NCBI RefSeq assembly: GCF_029633865.1
Contig: NC_079230.1
Coordinates: forward strand, 35,371,405-35,435,404
Length of the DNA stretch: 64,000 bases
DNA from: Lampris incognitus
Lineage: Eukaryota; Chordata; Actinopteri; Lampriformes; Lampridae
Reading direction: 5' to 3'
Shown piece by piece: positions 34,061 through 44,551 of this stretch. A model generated the notes under the pieces. The model saw only the letters and a program-made list of their open reading frames with translations, ran no database searches and was not told where the DNA came from. The position numbers and the translations under genes are program-made. Each line of letters starts with the position of its first letter. Position 1 is the stretch's first letter.

Positions 34061-36068
34061 ATGTTCAGTGACTATGCAGATTATCAGTCAAAGCAAGAAG
34101 GTGCCTCTGCTGCCACACCGGGTTCCCAACTGCCCCCGATGCCCACAGCCAGCCACAACTGTGACACTCCAGCCCAGACACAACCCCACCTTTCAAGCAA
34201 GGGCGTAACAACCACCAGTGCTGCAAATCAACAGCAATCAGTGAGGCCAAAGCTTAACAACTACTTCACTAGCCCCACCACCACCCAACAGCTGATCCTC
34301 CCTCAAGACCACCACAGCAGTCAGCAGCCCCCATACCCAGGACTAAGTGCACCACTCACTCCACCACCCCCAATACTGTCACCTTACCCTATTCACTACT
34401 CCACTCCAGCTCATGCACCCACCTTGCCAGCCTCTAGAGCTCCAATGCAAGCACCCTCACTATGTTTTGACAGCAGCCCAGCTGCCAAACCAATCCACCG
34501 AAACAGCAGGCCAGACTACAGCCTGCCCAGTGCATCCCTTCCAGCTGTACAGATATTAGTGGAACCTAATCCCCCGGCCCAAGCCATTGTGAACCAGCAC
34601 ACACACCCTTTGCCCATTCACAGCCTCTCGTGCCCCACCTCCATGGAAATGCAAACTGTACAGCGGCCGACCATGACTCACCCAGACACCCCTCCTTACC
34701 AAAGCCCTGCTGCCGAGCCTAAACCCCAGGTCTACACTGGTCCTGCATATAATCCCCCTGTGCCCCAGGCCCTCATGCCAAGCTTTCAAATGCCACCAAT
34801 GATGAACATTATGAGCTACCTCTCTTCTACTGGCCAGACCCTTCAAAGTTTGCAGCATGGATCAATCCCCCAGCTGCATATGTCACAGCCTGCTGCCCTC
34901 TACCCCCAAGAGGTGACCACCCCACTAGCAGTGCAACATGTAGCCCCTAACCACACAGCCCCTGCCTCAGTCCCTCGAGCTGTCATGTACCACAACACAC
35001 TCCCACAACACCCATCCACCACCCCGCACATGCACCCACGTCCGTATGAGCCCCCAATGAATGCTGCTGTCAGAGCCGCAGCCAACACAACCCTTCCACC
35101 AGCTGCATATGGTGGGTTCATGCAAACTCATCAGGTAAAAAATGTCCAAATCTTCACTGGCAATCCAGACAGCAAAATACTTGTAGAAGACTGGGTTCGT
35201 GATATGCAGTACCTTCTGGAGGCAATCGAGCTCCCCACACACCTCCGCTTTTCGACTGTTGTGCAACACCTGAGCGGTGAGGCCAGGAAGCTAGTCCTGA
35301 ACCTACCCCCCCACGACCAGACTCCAGAGAAGGCGTATGAGGAGCTCAGGGCTGAATACAGCGACACACAAGGCTCACTTGAGCCACTAGCCGACTTCTA
35401 TGAGCGCAGCCAGAGGTCCGGAGAGTCTGCCTGCTCTTATGCTATTGCTCTGGAGGCAACACTGAGAGCGGTAGAGGAAAGTCAGAGAGGGGGCAGGCAA
35501 TTTCCTGATCGTGATAGTAAACTCACTCGACAGTTTCTAAGAGGGCTTATGGATGAGATGGTGTATGCAAGGATCGCACCAATGAAGCCCAGGCTTTGGA
35601 ATTTCCGGGAGCTGCAAGCAGAGCTTAGAAACCTTGCAAAAGAGACTCAGAAGTTCCAGTCACAACACAAGACAAAGAAAGCGCTCACCCAGGTGCAGGT
35701 CACATCAGAATGTGATACCAATCTGAGGTCAGAGAGGTCAAAACACACTTCAGAGTGGACAGAGCTTAAAGATATGGTCAAGAAATTAGCTCTTAGCCAA
35801 GAAGAACAGGTGACCAAGTTGGCTCACCTTGAGTTGAGAATTGCTGCACCTACCCCTGCACCAGCCCCTGCACCCCCACTAAGGCCCCAACCATCTCCCA
35901 GAACAGTTACTCAGGGCTCCAGTGTTGTTTGCTACCGGTGTGGGAAGCAAGGGCATATAGCCTGAGTATGTCGAGCGGTGCTCCCAGATCCCAGTCTGCC
36001 CTGGACTCACCAACCCCAGCCTGCGACCTCCGCAGAGAGCACCACGCCCCACTCAACGCAGCATTTAA
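34061..36068 (+). pseudogene. Gypsy E gag with a stop inside the zinc knuckle
   Basis: The ATG-led frame starts with a long Pro/Gln/Thr-rich region (residues 1-360), then a gag core (NVQIFTGNPDSKILVEDWVR, RFSTVVQHLSGEARKLVLNL, DFYERSQRSGESACSYAIAL, LTRQFLRGLMDEMVYARIA), a coiled-coil-like stretch and the knuckle CYRCGKQGHIA. TGA at 35963-35965 falls inside the CCHC where an Arg codon (CGA) would fit, followed by VCRAVLPDPS in the same frame to a stop near 36068. The pol frame overlaps in the -1 register. The leader 33502-34060 has no other gene. Confidence 0.88.
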
Positions 36069-36948
36069 ACGCCTAGAGCCTGTGGTAACTGGGGCAACCA
36101 TGGGCAAGCAGCAAGACTCCCCACTGCAGGTGAGCGATACTGATGATGGAGTAGAGGACATTCCTATTGTGGGTCCCAGGAATGAGAGTGAGGTGGAAGT
36201 CAATGGATTAAAGTGCAGGGCTCTTATCGATTCCGGCTCTCAGGTAACCAGTATTACTCACGGATACTGGTGCAACCACCCTGACCTCCATGGACATAAA
36301 CTACAGCCCTCTAAAATACCCATAGCAGGTGCAGCAGGTCAGGATGTGCCTTACTCTGGTGTCCTGCGTATTAAGTTGAAAGTGCTGGGGAAAGAGTTCC
36401 AGAGAGTGCCGGCTTTTGTTGTCCCTGACTCCGAGTATCGCTCCTCCGTCCCACTGCTTGTGGGAACTAATGTCGTCCGTGCCGCCAGGAGGCACCTCCA
36501 AGCAACCTATGGGGAGCAATATCTTCAGCGGGTGAAGGAAAGCCATCCAGAGTGGTACACAGCTTTACTGGAAACTGGCGACACTGAATATACAGGGGCA
36601 GACGACATGGTGGGCCCTGCTGTGTACACTGGCTGTAAAATACGCATCCCGGGAGGGAAAGAGATGGACTTAATGTGCAAAATCAAAACTGGCCCACAAA
36701 GAAAGACATACACAGCGCTAATTGAAGGCCACGCCTCCATTCGGCTTCCTCAGGACCTTATGGTCGCCAAAGTTCTTGCAGATGTGAAGAAAGGCTGTGC
36801 TCCTGTCAGAGTGATGAACCTGTCCCAACAAACTGTCACAATCAAACCACACACACAGCTGGCCAGCGCCTTCCTGGTGGACAGTGTTGTGGATTTTTCA
36901 GCCACGGAACAGGGTTGTCATCAAAATGAGGAGAACAAAGAGACATAA
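35929..36948 (+). pseudogene. Gypsy E protease region
   Basis: Frame -1 relative to gag. Aspartic protease signature CRALIDSGSQVTSITHGYW with catalytic DSG, then VLGKEFQRVPAFVVPDSEY and VPLLVGTNVV (the I/L-L-G motif). Downstream, SIRLPQDLMVAKVLADV and VMNLSQQTVTIKPHTQLA are the spacer that precedes RT in this lineage. A TAA at 36946-36948 separates it from the RT frame, with which it is in register, so this is one nonsense mutation away from a continuous pro-pol. Confidence 0.85.
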
Positions 36949-36966
36949 CGGTGTCTGCACCAAGTT

Positions 36967-39966
36967 GTGAGCAGTGGTGGGGTGGACATAAGTGAGGCAG
37001 CAGTGGAGAATGAGCGCCAGCGCGCCCTCCTAAAAGAGCTTGTGGAGAGGAATATGGGGGTGTTCTCACAGCACTCAATGGACTACGGCCACACAAAAAC
37101 AGTGCAGCACGAAATCCCCCTGGTCGACTCAAAGCCCTTTCGACTCCCGTACCGCAAGATTCCCCCTTCACAGTGGCAGGATGTGAGGAAGTTGCTGACA
37201 GAAATGGAAACAGCAGGGGTTATCAGGCCTAGTAAGAGTCCATATGCTTCGCCAGTAGTGATTGTTACCAAGAAAGACGGATCACTAAGATTATGCATCG
37301 ATTACCGAAGGCTTAACGCCTGCAGCACAAGAGATGCATTTCCACTGCCCAGAATAGAGGAGGCCCTGGAGGCTCTGGATCAAGCAAAGTATTTCTCAAC
37401 ACTTGATCTCACATCTGGATACTGGCAGGTAGAGGTGGCGGAGCAGGACAAACACAAAACAGCATTCAGTACTCCCATGCGGCTGTTTGAAGCCAACAGA
37501 ATGCCTTTCGGCCTTCAAAACGCTCCGTCCACCTTCCAGAGACTCATGACCTGCTGTTTTGGCGATCTGAACTTCACCCATCTCCTGATCTACCTTGATG
37601 ATCTGATCATATTCTCTAAAACCTTTGATGAGCATCTGGAGAGGCTGCAGCTGGTGTTCGATCGACTGAAGGAGCATGGCTTGAAGTTGAAGCCTTCCAA
37701 ATGTCAGCTTGTGAGAAAGGAGGTGCACTACTTGGGTCACCTGGTGTCTGCGGAGGGCATCAGGACAGACCCAGAGAAGATCAGCAGAGTCAAGGACTGG
37801 GCGAGGCCCACGAATCGTAAAGAGGTGCTTCAGTTCCTGGGATTCACCGGATATTACAGGCGGTTTGTGTGCAGTTACTCTACCTTGGCCGCGCCCCTGT
37901 ACCGCCTTACCGCTGGTGACCCTAGAAAGAAACGGAGAGGGGGGAAGAAGAGGTTAGTGCCTGACCCGCCCTTTGTCTGGACTGATGAGTGTGAGGAGGC
38001 TTTTCAGTCACTGAGAGAAAGATTGACAACTGCTCCAGTGTTAGGCTATCCAGACTACAGCCTACCCTTTCTGCTCCAGACTGACGCCTCGGGGGAGGGG
38101 CTTGGTGCTGTATTAGCCCAAGTTCAGGACGGAGTCGAGAGAGTCATAGCTTATGGCAGCAGAGGCTTGAGCCCAGCAGAGACGAGGTATCCTGCACACA
38201 AACTAGAGTTCCTCACTCTGAAATGGGCAGTGACCGACAAGTTCTATGACCATCTATATGGGCGCAAGTTCTCAGTCCAGACAGACAATAACCCCCTCAA
38301 GTATGTCATGTCGTCTGCAAAATTGGATGCTACAGGTCAGCGGTGGGTGTCTCGGCTGTCAGCATTTGATTTTGATGTGCAGTATCGAAGGGGACAGAAT
38401 AATGCGAACGCTGATGCCCTCTCCCGGCTGTCTAACCAGGAGGTCACCCAAGTCTTGCAAACCTGCCCTCAGCTTGTATCAGCCAAAGTACAAAGGTGTG
38501 TAGAGGAACAATCTCCCCAACAACTGGAAAGCTCCGCTTCAGAGGGACCTGAGCATCAAGAACCTCTGTCACACACGCTCGGTGAATCCTATCAAGATGT
38601 GGGGATGGACTCTCTACCTGCATTGACAAAACAGGAGATTCGTGCAGGGCAAAAAGAGGATGCTGTAATCGGTCCCGTTTTGCACTTTAAAAGTGTGAAC
38701 CAAAAACCGAGCCGCAGCGAGAGGATTGGTGGTGGCAGGCAGGTTTGCCTTCTCTTAAAAGAGTGGCGGAGGTTATTAGTAAGGGATGGAATAATGTATC
38801 GTCAGGTCCAAGACTGTCAAAGGGGAGTAGTAGAGCAGCTGGTACTACCAGAGAGATTTCACACATCCGTCAAGACTGCACTTCATGATGACTCAGGGCA
38901 TTTAGGGTTTGAGAGAACGCTGCAGATGATAAGGGAGAGATTTTACTGGCCTAAGATGTTCCAGGAAATCAAGGCTTGGTGTGAGCAGTGTGAAAGGTGC
39001 TGCCTCAGAAAGACTCCGACTGCAGGCCTCAGGGCTCCCCTGGTCAGTATTCACAGCAGCGCTCCTATGGAACTTGTGTGTGTAGACTTTCTGACTCTGG
39101 AGAAATCAAAGGGAGGCATAGAAAATGTGCTTATTGTCACTGACCACTTCTCCCGGTACGCCCAGGCCTATCCCACTAAAGAACAAAAAGCCTGTACAAT
39201 GGCGAAGGTACTGTGGAAGAACTTTTTCTGTCGGTTTGGATTCCCAGCAAAACTACATGCAGACCAGGGGCGTAATTTTGAAAGTGCTGTGGTGAAAGAG
39301 CTGTGTAAGTGTACTGGTGTCACTAAGACACACACAACCCCCTATCACCCCCAGGGTAACGGCACCACCGAAAGGTTCAACCGGACTCTCATGGACATGC
39401 TGGGGACACTAGAGCCTCACCTGAAACCCCACTGGCATGAGTATGTGGATGCAATGACACATGTGTATAACTGCACCAAACATGACTCTACTGGGTACAC
39501 ACCGTATTACCTAATGTTTGGTAGACATCCACGACTCCCAGTCGACCTGATTTTTGGGCTTTCTACCACCAAAGAGCCATGTGAGTATAGTGAATATGTC
39601 CAGACACTGCATGACTGTCTGTCGGAAGCTTATACTCAGGCTAACCAGGCCTCACGACATGCAAAAGAGCAGCAGAAAAGGTACTATGATCAAAAGGCAA
39701 AGAGTCAAGGTTTCAGCCCAGGGGACAGAGTCTTGGTCAAAATATGTCATGTGGAGGGACGGCAGAAACTGGGAGACAGATGGGAGTCACGCCCATACAT
39801 TGTGGTGAAGAAACAACCCAGTATACCTGTGTATGTGGTCCGAACAGAGGATGGTGAAAAAGAGAGAGTGGTTCACCGCAACCTTCTTACACAGTGTATG
39901 TTTCTTCCGGTGGAGCGGGCTGGTGCAGCAACAAGTGCAGGAGTTGAGTCTGACATGGGGGACTGA
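36967..39966 (+). CDS. Gypsy E reverse transcriptase-RNase H-integrase, 999 codons open
   Basis: An uninterrupted frame. RT: FRLPYRKIPPSQWQDVRKLL, DYRRLNACSTRDAFPLPRIE, FSTLDLTSGYWQVEV, NRMPFGLQNAPSTFQRLM and YLDD (about residue 208). Then LGFTGYYRRFV; RNase H (LLQTDASGEGLGAVLAQ about 372, VQTDNNPLKYVM, NADALSRL); integrase zinc domain (about 640-680, CEQCERCC); core with VCVDFLTLEK (Asp about 706), HADQGRNFES (Asp about 764) and NGTTERFNRT (Glu about 801); and a C-terminal GDRVLVKICHVEGRQ segment. All catalytic residues I looked for are present. The nearby nonsense codons in gag, at the pro boundary and after residue 999 make autonomous mobility doubtful. Confidence 0.9.
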   Translation: MSSGGVDISEAAVENERQRALLKELVERNMGVFSQHSMDYGHTKTVQHEIPLVDSKPFRLPYRKIPPSQWQDVRKLLTEMETAGVIRPSKSPYASPVVIVTKKDGSLRLCIDYRRLNACSTRDAFPLPRIEEALEALDQAKYFSTLDLTSGYWQVEVAEQDKHKTAFSTPMRLFEANRMPFGLQNAPSTFQRLMTCCFGDLNFTHLLIYLDDLIIFSKTFDEHLERLQLVFDRLKEHGLKLKPSKCQLVRKEVHYLGHLVSAEGIRTDPEKISRVKDWARPTNRKEVLQFLGFTGYYRRFVCSYSTLAAPLYRLTAGDPRKKRRGGKKRLVPDPPFVWTDECEEAFQSLRERLTTAPVLGYPDYSLPFLLQTDASGEGLGAVLAQVQDGVERVIAYGSRGLSPAETRYPAHKLEFLTLKWAVTDKFYDHLYGRKFSVQTDNNPLKYVMSSAKLDATGQRWVSRLSAFDFDVQYRRGQNNANADALSRLSNQEVTQVLQTCPQLVSAKVQRCVEEQSPQQLESSASEGPEHQEPLSHTLGESYQDVGMDSLPALTKQEIRAGQKEDAVIGPVLHFKSVNQKPSRSERIGGGRQVCLLLKEWRRLLVRDGIMYRQVQDCQRGVVEQLVLPERFHTSVKTALHDDSGHLGFERTLQMIRERFYWPKMFQEIKAWCEQCERCCLRKTPTAGLRAPLVSIHSSAPMELVCVDFLTLEKSKGGIENVLIVTDHFSRYAQAYPTKEQKACTMAKVLWKNFFCRFGFPAKLHADQGRNFESAVVKELCKCTGVTKTHTTPYHPQGNGTTERFNRTLMDMLGTLEPHLKPHWHEYVDAMTHVYNCTKHDSTGYTPYYLMFGRHPRLPVDLIFGLSTTKEPCEYSEYVQTLHDCLSEAYTQANQASRHAKEQQKRYYDQKAKSQGFSPGDRVLVKICHVEGRQKLGDRWESRPYIVVKKQPSIPVYVVRTEDGEKERVVHRNLLTQCMFLPVERAGAATSAGVESDMGD

Positions 39967-39969
39967 GAG

Positions 39970-40224
39970 GTGGATGGCATGGAGGTAATGGGGGAGGAAG
40001 CCGAAAAAGTGAGTCAAGGGGGGGAAGAGGACTTAAATGTCAGTGACACCAACGCACTTGATGGCCCCAGCCTGAGGAGGAACCCACAGAGAACTCGACG
40101 TCCCCCAAAGAAACTGTCTTACGAGTCACAGGTGGTGAGATCAAAAGAGGAACAGCAGAAGATAGAGAGGGGCTGGACATTGTGGCAGAGGGCCATAGCA
40201 GAGAGAGTAGCAAGGCACGTATAA
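39970..40224 (+). pseudogene. Gypsy E pol C-terminal tail after a stop
   Basis: In register with pol after TGA at 39964-39966. Encodes an acidic stretch and then GPSLRRNPQRTRRPPKKLSY, the basic tail common at gypsy pol ends. The following 40225-40405 is noncoding and leads to the polypurine tract. Confidence 0.7.
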
Positions 40225-40419
40225 TCCACGGAAAAAAACAAACAAGTTTTATTAATGGTTTATTTACTTTGATTGCATTTACACATCTACATTTCATATG
40301 CAACTCATGGTATTAATACGTCACTTTCAGTGTGATCTGTTTTAATGTTTATGCTCCTAAGTTTTATTTGTTTTGTTTGGTCTGATGGCTGGGACGCCAT
40401 CAATTAAAGAAGGGGTAGA

Positions 40420-40789
40420 TGTAAGGTAGTAATGTAAATCCGCCACAGGGTGGCACTGTTACGCTGTATGTTCCCCTGGGAATGCCGCAAATGGCGATGT
40501 TTGTCCCTCTTGCAACACCGTACCCCTAGTTCTTGTCCCGGGCAAAAGGCTACGTTGATAAAATGTTTTTTGTTTGTCTGCCGGAAGCTGTGAGTATGAT
40601 GAGGCCAGCGGCCAGCTGATTGATGAGAGGTGAAGTGTAAGCGAGTGCCAGTAAAGTGTCCAGGTCTCAGCCACGATCCCAAGCCTCCGCCTCCTTCCTT
40701 TTCCACGCAAACATCATACTACAACAAACACAACGCAGAGTCCCAGGGCGTGTAGGGAGACGACGGCCGAACGCTAAGTGCGGGTTACA
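40420..40789 (+). repeat. Gypsy E 3' LTR
   Basis: TGTAAGGTAGTAATG to GTGCGGGTTACA, 370 bp, preceded by polypurine tract at 40406-40419. Confidence 0.93.
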
Positions 40790-41767
40790 TGGGATATCGC
40801 CGAAGGTCTCACAGTTCTTTTGTTGAAACACTTCGCTGGCCGATTTGATCCCGAATGGGAGTCTGAGGAAGCGGAACCGGCCCCACGGCGTGTTGAAGGT
40901 GCATAGCTTAGACGACGGCTCATCTAGCTTGATCTGCCAGTATCCATCCTTTTCATCTAGGATGGAGAAGATGGATTTTCCTGTTAGCCTGCTGCGCACG
41001 TCTTCCGGTGTAGGAATGGAGTAGTGTTGACGCTTGACTGCCTCATTCAGGTTGCAAGGATCCAAACATACCCTTAGCGCACCATTTTTTTTCTTTGTGG
41101 CAACAAGACTGTTCACCCATTCTGTAGGTTCATTGACAGGAGTTATGACTTTCCTGTTCTGCAAGTCTGTGAGTGTCTCTCTTAGTGAGTCCATGATGGA
41201 GAGTGGTACGTTCCTGCACGCGTGAATCACAGGCGTGACGCTGGGGTCAATGTGTATGTGATGAACTCCAGGAAATTCGCCTAATCCTGTGAAGACCTCC
41301 GCATACCTCTGCAGCAGCTCCTCTTTGGTGGCCGGAGGTTTTGCTGGTTGTGGGGACTCCACTGCAAGCGCCTCGACTCTTCTCACCAGCTGCAGCTCTT
41401 CACACGCATCTCCACCCAGGATTGGCTTGCCAGCTCGGCTAGACACATGGAAGTCCAATATAGCCGTATGCTTAGACGTGCGGCAATCTAGAGATGCAAC
41501 ACCATCTGAGGGTAGTCGTGCACCACCAAAAGCAATCAGCACAGTCTTTGTGGGCCGTAACTGAACGGGACGTGGTAGCTGCCGGAATACGCGCATAGGA
41601 AGCACATTTGCATCGGCGCATGTGTCCAACTTGAAGTTAATTGCTACGCCTCTGACCGTGGCTGTTTCACGCCATACAGTGCCTCTAGCTTGGTGGGCTG
41701 CTTTGTTTTTGTATTTTCCAACCATGCCTATATATAAGGAATCAATTTCACTTTCTAGATTATGCAC
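40790..41767 (-). pseudogene. Gypsy B protease and first half of RT
   Basis: Overlaps the end of gag by 13 nt in another register, as in gag-pol frameshift designs. Protease motif INFKLDTCADANVLPMRVF has DTC where DTG is expected. RT follows with TPVIHACRNVPLSIMDSL, WVNSLVATKKKNGALRVCLD, SIFSILDEKDGYWQIKLD and FRFLRLPFGIKSASEVFQQK. It stops at the nested LTR, and the remainder is at 30943-33138. The altered protease Gly and the lost RT Asp mark it as inactive. Confidence 0.88.
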
Positions 41768-42528
41768 TGTCTTTGTCTTGTAATTGCCGCTTTTTCAGTG
41801 CTTGATTTACACACCTTGGAAAAGTGATTGTTCTTACCACATTTGTGGCACACTGCACCATAAGCTGGGCATTGACGGGGCTCATGTTTATTTCCACACT
41901 TGTGGCAGAGAGTTGTTGCTACATGCCTCTTGCTGCTCGTTTTGTTCTTGTTCCAGCTGCCCGTGCGCGTTTGCCCTGTTGCTTTCTTTAATGCCTCCAC
42001 TGAGGCGTCTTGGACAACATGTGACGTCTGCATCGCTTGTATTTGTGACTTAGCGAGCTCGGCTGATCTACATATCTCTACGGCCCTGCGCAAAGTAAGC
42101 TCATTATCACGTAACAGTCTTTCTTTCAAACGGGCATCATTTATCCTGAACACTAATTTATCCCTTATCATGTCATCTTCATGTCTGCCAAACTCACAGT
42201 CTTTGCTCTTCTGGCGCAGCTCTGTGATGAATCTGTCCACCGATATTCCTGCTGACATCGTGTGCGACCAGAATTGATGGCGTTCGAACACGACGTTCTT
42301 CCGAGGGCTGCAGTAGTCGTCTCCTTCTGGGATGATGGTGAGTGTGTTATACACTTCTAGCGCCTCCTCGCCGATGGTGTGAAGCAGAATGGCTATTTTA
42401 ACCGTCTCTTCCTTATCCAACGCACCTGAAGCGGTCATGTACAGCTGGAAACGCTGTTCCCATCTTCTCCAGTTTTCTGCGACATTCCCGGTAAGTATCA
42501 GCGGTGGTGGCGGCTTGAACTGTTCCAT
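41755..42528 (-). CDS. Gypsy B gag
   Basis: A 257-codon frame from ATG (MEQFKPPPPLILTGNVAENW) with a gag core (FQLYMTASGALDKEETVKIA, DRFITELRQKSKDCEFG, DDMIRDKLVFRINDARLKER) and two knuckles, CHKCGNKHEPRQCPAYGAVC and CHKCGKNNHFSKVC. Appears complete and free of stops. In the family gag assembles the particle and binds RNA. The leader to the 5' LTR (42529-42631) contains the primer site. Confidence 0.85.
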   Translation of the reverse strand: MEQFKPPPPLILTGNVAENWRRWEQRFQLYMTASGALDKEETVKIAILLHTIGEEALEVYNTLTIIPEGDDYCSPRKNVVFERHQFWSHTMSAGISVDRFITELRQKSKDCEFGRHEDDMIRDKLVFRINDARLKERLLRDNELTLRRAVEICRSAELAKSQIQAMQTSHVVQDASVEALKKATGQTRTGSWNKNKTSSKRHVATTLCHKCGNKHEPRQCPAYGAVCHKCGKNNHFSKVCKSSTEKAAITRQRQCII

Positions 42529-42631
42529 ATTTGTGCTCAGGCTAGCACTTGTTAGCTAGCTGCCTCAGCTACTAGCGAACTCGTTGAAGTACCGCCCTCG
42601 AATTATACCGTAACTCCGTCTTATGACACCA

Positions 42632-42854
42632 TGTTGTGACTTATCTTATGTACACTATTGTAGTGTTACTATTCGTGGGTTACTAACTTAATCACTAATA
42701 TATATAAGTACACGGAGACGAGGATGCGGCACAAGTCTGATCTTTACTGACGGAGACATCACACACTATTAGGCTCGACCAGTGTATTACAGAACTCAGT
42801 AGTGGTGACAGTCCAACACAATCGAGCACCGAGTGCTCGATCCAATACACCACA
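42632..42854 (-). repeat. Gypsy B 5' LTR
   Basis: Second copy of the 223 bp LTR, with four differences from the left copy by eye. The primer site TGGTGTCATAAGACGG follows directly on the minus strand. Confidence 0.92.
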
Positions 42855-43599
42855 GTTGCCCTCACCAAACTCCCCTCTGCAGCCGAGACGGCGGACCTTC
42901 TCGTCTCCCATGTCGTCCGCCTCCATGGGATCCCCCTGGACATTGTCTCTGACCGTGGTCCCCAGTTCACTGGTAAGGTATGGCAGGCCTTCTGTAAGGG
43001 GATTGGGGCCACGGTCAGCCTCTCCTCCGTGTATTACCCCCAGACCAATGGGCAGGCAGAGCGGGCCAATCAAGCCCTGGAGGCGGCTTTGCGTTGCGTT
43101 ACCACCAGCAACCCCGCCTCCTGGAGCAAGTACCTGCCCTGGGTGGAGTACTCGCTCAACTCCATGGAGAGTTCGGCTACCAGTTTGTCCGTTTTTAAGT
43201 GTTCCCTTGGTCATCAACACCCTCTGTTCCCCCGTCAGGGGTTGGAGTTGGTGATCCCGTCCACCAGGGCCCATCTCCGCCGGTGTCGGCGCGTTTAGAA
43301 GACCGCCCAGGCTGCTATGTTGCGAGCTACAGAGCGTGCCCGGCGCAGCGCCAACCGGCGGAGAGAGCCCACCCCAGCCTATCGACCTGGCCAGAGGGTA
43401 TGGCTTCTGGCCCGGGACCTGCCCCTCCCTACCCTCAACCGGAAGCTGGCGGACTGGGTTGGCTATGGGCCCGAGGACCACAGCTGGGTTCCCCGGTCCT
43501 ACCTGGCCGACCCCGCACTCCTGGAGGAGTTCTATCGAGCCACCCCAACGCCATCGGACGGTCGCCCGGTGTCTCCCCTAGGAGGGGGGGGGGGGGTCC
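42855..43599 (+). pseudogene. Chromovirus C integrase end with truncated chromodomain
   Basis: Starts within the integrase core ([78 protein letters not shown]). A TAG at 43296-43298 interrupts the C-terminal domain. After RPGQRVWLLARDLPLPTLNR the frame passes directly to DWVGYGPEDHSWVPRSYLADP, the last part of a chromodomain, so the GPF/Y region and the first chromodomain strands (roughly 80 residues) are deleted in frame. A G-rich polypurine tract (43580-43597) precedes the LTR. Confidence 0.85.
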
Positions 43600-44309
43600 T
43601 GTTGTGGTTACACCGCCCCGACTCCGAGCTGCCTCCCTGGCACTTTCAAGCCTTCCCCCAGCTCGGACGTGCCGGAAACATCCGAGCGTTCGGCTCGCGC
43701 TCTCAGGAGACAAGCGCTGCACCAGGTGTTTGCCATCATCCATCAGGCACACCTGCGGCAATCAGGCAGCCCTCTACAAGAAGCCTCCCAGAACGCCTGT
43801 CTGTGCTTTGACGTACTGAACCCTACGGTAAAGCTCCGACAAGCCCTCCAGCGTTCCTTGCCCTCTTGCTATTCCGTTTATTCCCAGTGTCTATATTCGT
43901 GTCTCTCTTTTTCCCCTCCCAGGACTCTCCCTCCGCGACTTCCACGGCTCCCCGCGTCTCCCTCGCTCCTCGCCCCCAGCGACCTTCACGTTTTCCCCGG
44001 AGCTCTCCAGCGATCTCCCTCTGTGGTTCTCTACCTGGACCCCTCCTATTCGGACTTGACTTCCTGGATCTCGGACCCGGACTTCCTCGGACAACCCCTC
44101 GCTCTACGGATTCGGACCTTGGTAGCCAGGCGCCCATCGTCTCAACAACACCCATCTGAGACTCACCTGTTATTATCCCCTGTGGCAGTGTTGTTTGTTT
44201 TTCTTCCCTGCATTAAATCGCCCTTCGGGTTATCCCGGTGCTCTGTTGTCTGTCTGTCCTTTTGGGTTTCACTACACTGGCCTCTGGTCTTCATTCGTGA
44301 TACGTAACA
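43600..44309 (+). repeat. Chromovirus C 3' LTR
   Basis: TGTTGTGGTTACACC at the start and CGTGATACGTAACA at the end, about 710 bp, directly after a G-rich polypurine tract. The same LTR family occurs alone at 48067-48833, which supports the boundaries. Confidence 0.85.
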
Positions 44310-44551
44310 CAAATACCAATATGCACAAACAATGGTGTACGAAGACAATCAAGGTACCATAGCCCTAGCCAGAAACCTAGTAAACAGGCAGAGATGCAAG
44401 CACATTGATATTAAGTTCCACTTCATAAGGGAAACTATAAATAATGGAAGGGTAATCTTAATACTGTCCTACTGAGCAAATGATCGCTGATGTAATTACA
44501 AAGCCACCAAGCTAAAGCTTAAGAGGTTTGCTCAAGACATGTTTGGCACTT
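44310..44551 (+). pseudogene. Ty1/copia RNase H remnant
   Basis: Reads VYEDNQGTIALARNLVNRQR, CKHIDIKFHFIRETINNGRV, then after a one-base shift YCPTEQMIADVITKPPS and RFAQDMFGT. These are the conserved last blocks of Copia RNase H (DNQGAIALAKNP, KHIDIRYHFIR, TxxMxADxxTKP). Upstream pol is absent; the fragment abuts the chromovirus LTR. Confidence 0.85.

Larger units (their letters stand above)
33139..40789 (+). mobile_element. Ty3/gypsy element E (plus), nested in gypsy B
   Basis: Flanked by LTRs of 363 and 370 bp that differ by two substitutions and one 7 bp indel by eye, so it is the youngest large insertion here. Order: 5' LTR, primer site TGGTGCCGTGACCCGGAT at about 33505, leader, gag, protease, RT-RNase H-integrase, polypurine tract AAAGAAGGGGTAGA, 3' LTR. 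It interrupts gypsy B next to its RT catalytic motif. A clean target duplication was not recovered; a few host bases appear lost at the site. Confidence 0.93.
30386..42854 (-). mobile_element. Ty3/gypsy element B (minus), split by a nested gypsy
   Basis: Bounded by 223 bp LTRs that differ at four positions by eye. On the minus strand: primer site TGGTGTCATAAGACGG directly after the 5' LTR, gag, pol interrupted by the element at 33139-40789, integrase, and polypurine tract GGAAAAGAGGGA directly before the 3' LTR. Flanks show no matching target duplication: GATTT inside L1 ORF1 on the left, GTTGC inside chromovirus integrase on the right. This suggests recombination between copies or an assembly join. 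Confidence 0.9.

Noticed and set aside
35963..35965. Programmed readthrough of TGA inside the gypsy E zinc knuckle
   Set aside because: The stop splits the CCHC motif where Arg (CGA) fits, and other stops occur in the same copy; CpG decay is the simpler reading.
4976..43599. Idea that the chromovirus pieces at 4976, 14229 and 42855 are one element in three parts
   Set aside because: The end of the 14229 piece and the start of the 42855 piece overlap in coding content ([12 protein letters not shown] versus [12 protein letters not shown]) with differences, so at least two copies are involved.
43199..44307. Several overlapping 100-210 codon ORFs in the chromovirus 3' region
   Set aside because: They run across the integrase end, polypurine tract and LTR in non-coding registers. 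Only the integrase/chromodomain register has recognisable motifs.
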